Source: Ampullaceana balthica (Eukaryota; Mollusca; Gastropoda; Lymnaeidae). From it: a stretch of 64,000 nucleotides of DNA. Of the stretch, positions 62,127 through 64,000 are shown piece by piece. The notes beneath the pieces were generated by a model. That model saw only the letters and a list, made by a program, of their open reading frames with translations. It did no database searches and was not told where the DNA came from. Every line of letters starts with the position of its first letter. The stretch's first letter is position 1. A program made the position numbers and the translations under genes. The DNA lies in contig CALYLW010001029.1 of the NCBI GenBank assembly GCA_944989445.1, positions 390,814 to 454,813 on the forward strand, given 5' to 3'.

Positions 62127-62771
62127 TTTTGGAAATTTCTACGACACTGACGTCAATGGGTACGAATTGTGCACATAAATCAGAAACTGCACAATGCTGT
62201 TCAGTTCCCGGATTGAAGTTCTACCGGAGACTCCCTTGGAGCTTCTTGGTTTTATTGTTTCATATGGAGATGACGTATTTCCAAAACTGTGCATTCCACT
62301 GCAAATACTTCTAACAATTTCTGTTTCATGTTCAAGCTGTGAGTGGTCCTTAAGCAAAATGAAGTTATTTTGTCTTATTTACATGCTTCAATGGGACAAT
62401 GTCGTCTTAGTGATTTTGCACTCCTAAGCGTCGAAAGAGAAACACAGGAGAATATTAATTTTTACAACGTGATTGACGAGTTTGCAAAAGTCAAATCAAG
62501 GAGGATCAATTTGTTGTAGACTATGTCTATATGAGTCATGTATAATTAGTAGAGTCTATTTTTTTTTAAAATAAATTGTTTAAATTATTAGTCTGTATTC
62601 TACTTCATTAAAATACCAGATGCTTAGAAAATGAACCAAATAAACCGTAAAATTTCAAAAAGTTTTTTGGGGGCTCAGTGAGCTCCCAGAATCTGTAGTT
62701 CCGAGAAGGGGCGCAAAATGTGTGTCATGTCCCTGGGCGCAGATGACCCTAGCTACGCCACTGGACTAAAT

Positions 62772-63625
62772 CATTAACCGCAGATGAGTCTTAAAGTTAA
62801 TTACATTACACAACTTTTAATTAATCCAACCCTAACACATGGTAAAGAGAATGTACATGTATATAGTGGAAACGGAGTTGGCATTACATAGAAATTTGTG
62901 CACTAAAACTTTTAAAATAGAAATTATGAGCAGTTTGTTTGATAGGGGGTCAGTTTCTTCTTTATACACCTTGATAACATTTTTTGTAAAGCTTTTAATT
63001 TTTAACAGTTTTGTTGTATAGATGGTTTTTTTGCTTTAACCCTCTTTCTTTATTACACAGATGCCCGCGTTAAGGGATTGCCCAACAGTTCTAATCAATA
63101 TGATCGATTCACCTAATACTAAAGCCATCAATTCCTCGCAAAGTAGGTTAAATAATTGTCATTGGGCTTTTTCCTTGTTTAAAACATGGTGCGGAAATGG
63201 CGTATGATGGTTTGGTATAAAGTTATTGTATACTATTGACGACCTTGGAAAGATATGGAAATTGTGAACTAGAAAGCAGAAATCTCTTGTGCATTGATGA
63301 AAAGGAATAGAATAAGTAAATGTATGAAATAAAAGCTAAGAGTGTGTATCTGACTCGTCAGCCAAGTGTTACATCTAATAAATGTGTCATTTTTTTATGT
63401 GTAAAAAGCGATAGGAACAAAAGAAAAAAACAATTATTACCAGATCAGGATTTAAGAAAGCACACTAATTATGATATGGATTAAATTTGATCTATATCTT
63501 GGCACAGTTCTCCTATACATAAACTTCATTTGTTTTAAAATTAATTTCTTCCAATCATGAAACATTGTTAAGTGTAGCCTCTCGTTGTTTATGCCCTTTG
63601 CCAGTTACGCATTGTGCGAAACAAT
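62772..63625. other. Stretch with one possible exon
   Basis: TTATTACACAG directly before 63061 is a fair acceptor. It is followed by an open frame MPALRDCPTVLINMIDSP and a possible donor GTAGGT at about 63142. I do not recognise the peptide. Nothing else is seen. Confidence 0.2.
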
Positions 63626-63940
63626 CTGAACAACCCACACTGTGTTTGTATAGTGAACCCTTGCACTTGTTTACTTATTAACCTCTAACTGAACAACCCA
63701 CACTGTGTTTGTATAGTGAACCCTTGCACTTGTTTACTTATTAACCTCTAACTGAACAACCCACACTGTGTTTGTATAGTGAACCCTTGCACTTGTTTAC
63801 TTATTAACCTCTAACTGAACAACCCACACTTTGTTTGTATAGTGAAACCTTGCACTTGTTTACTTATAAACCTCTAACTGAACAACCCACATTGTGTTTG
63901 TATAGTGAAACCTTGCACTTGTTTACTTATAAACCTCTAA
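63626..63940. repeat. 63-bp tandem repeat, five units
   Basis: Units start with CTGAACAACCCACACTGTGT at 63626, 63689, 63752, 63815 and 63878, an exact 63-bp period. The first three are nearly identical; the last two share substitutions (GAAACC for GAACCC, TATAAACC for TATTAACC), so the array has grown by local duplication. The array ends about 60 bases before the window edge. Confidence 0.95.
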
Positions 63941-64000
63941 TGGTAAGATCCACTGAGATCAATAATTTCATCCAATATTCACATCAAATCTTGAGTTACC

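Larger units (their letters stand above)
60073..62763 (+). mobile_element. 2.7-kb hAT element with perfect 8-bp duplication and dead transposase
   Basis: The termini are CAGTGGCGTAGCTAGGG and CCCTAGCTACGCCACTG, a perfect 17-bp pair, flanked by GACTAAAT on both sides. Plus-strand transposase traces follow in order but in several frames: TCWNARSEAVKAIYE (about 61545), ETFLAGILNLNFLVSINFW (about 61668), a 120-codon ORF 61764-62126 (TRSTTWRIEVDRR), then PLELLGFIVSYGDDVFPKL with ILLTISVSCSSCEWSLSKMK (about 62230-62365), and after a frameshift DFALLSVERE (about 62411-62440). This is the layout of a ZMYM1/TTF-type hAT transposase ending in the dimerisation domain. Stops, frameshifts and a nested 840-bp insertion leave it inactive. 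Confidence 0.88.

Overview
This is an AT-rich, intron-rich animal nuclear window, most likely from an invertebrate such as a mollusc. The evidence is four conserved metazoan genes split by GT-AG introns, very low coding density, and a heavy load of cut-and-paste DNA transposons. There is no operon structure, CRISPR array or other prokaryotic signal. The organism call is an inference from gene structure and repeat types.

Four conserved genes can be assembled exon by exon. (1) The first coding exon of TIMM13 (minus, 4293-4373), a small Tim chaperone; its later exons must lie left of base 1. (2) A complete 11-exon MTCH2-type mitochondrial carrier homolog (minus, 6699-17594, 318 aa). (3) A complete 8-exon SLC35F1/F2-type multispan transporter (minus, 24097-34025, 355 aa). 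(4) A complete 2-exon RAB39-type small GTPase (plus, 37457-40583, 213 aa). SLC35F and RAB39 are head to head about 3.4 kb apart. TIMM13 and MTCH2 are both mitochondrial and lie in tandem. No ORF of 60 codons or more matches a full gene; the exons had to be joined from splice sites and reading phase.

The rest is largely repeats. They include at least eight hAT-type elements with 8-bp target duplications, some nested in each other. There is a family with GGGGCCGTCC terminal repeats and 3-bp duplications (two 1.69-kb copies in opposite orientation plus shorter relatives). There are pogo/Tigger-like elements with TA duplications and traces of a helix-turn-helix transposase, and a Helentron-like non-autonomous family. 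Also present are a CR1/L2-like LINE reverse transcriptase remnant against the SLC35F start, a SINE with a tRNA-like head in the RAB39 intron, and a Mutator-like transposase remnant at the left edge. From 40.6 kb to the end there is no convincing gene: the landmarks are a 1.2-kb minisatellite of 24-bp units (54.99-56.16 kb), a hAT-inside-hAT nest (60.07-62.76 kb) and a 63-bp tandem array (63.63-63.94 kb).

The most interesting signals are: cAMP-response-element palindromes (TGACGTCA) carried in the terminal repeats of the GGGGCCGTCC family, one copy being 315 bp upstream of MTCH2 and one inside the RAB39 intron; a shared GGTCAYGTGAT box near three 5' ends; a cluster of perfect 20-30 bp palindromes at 3.8-4.0 kb; and a very clear order of transposon insertions.
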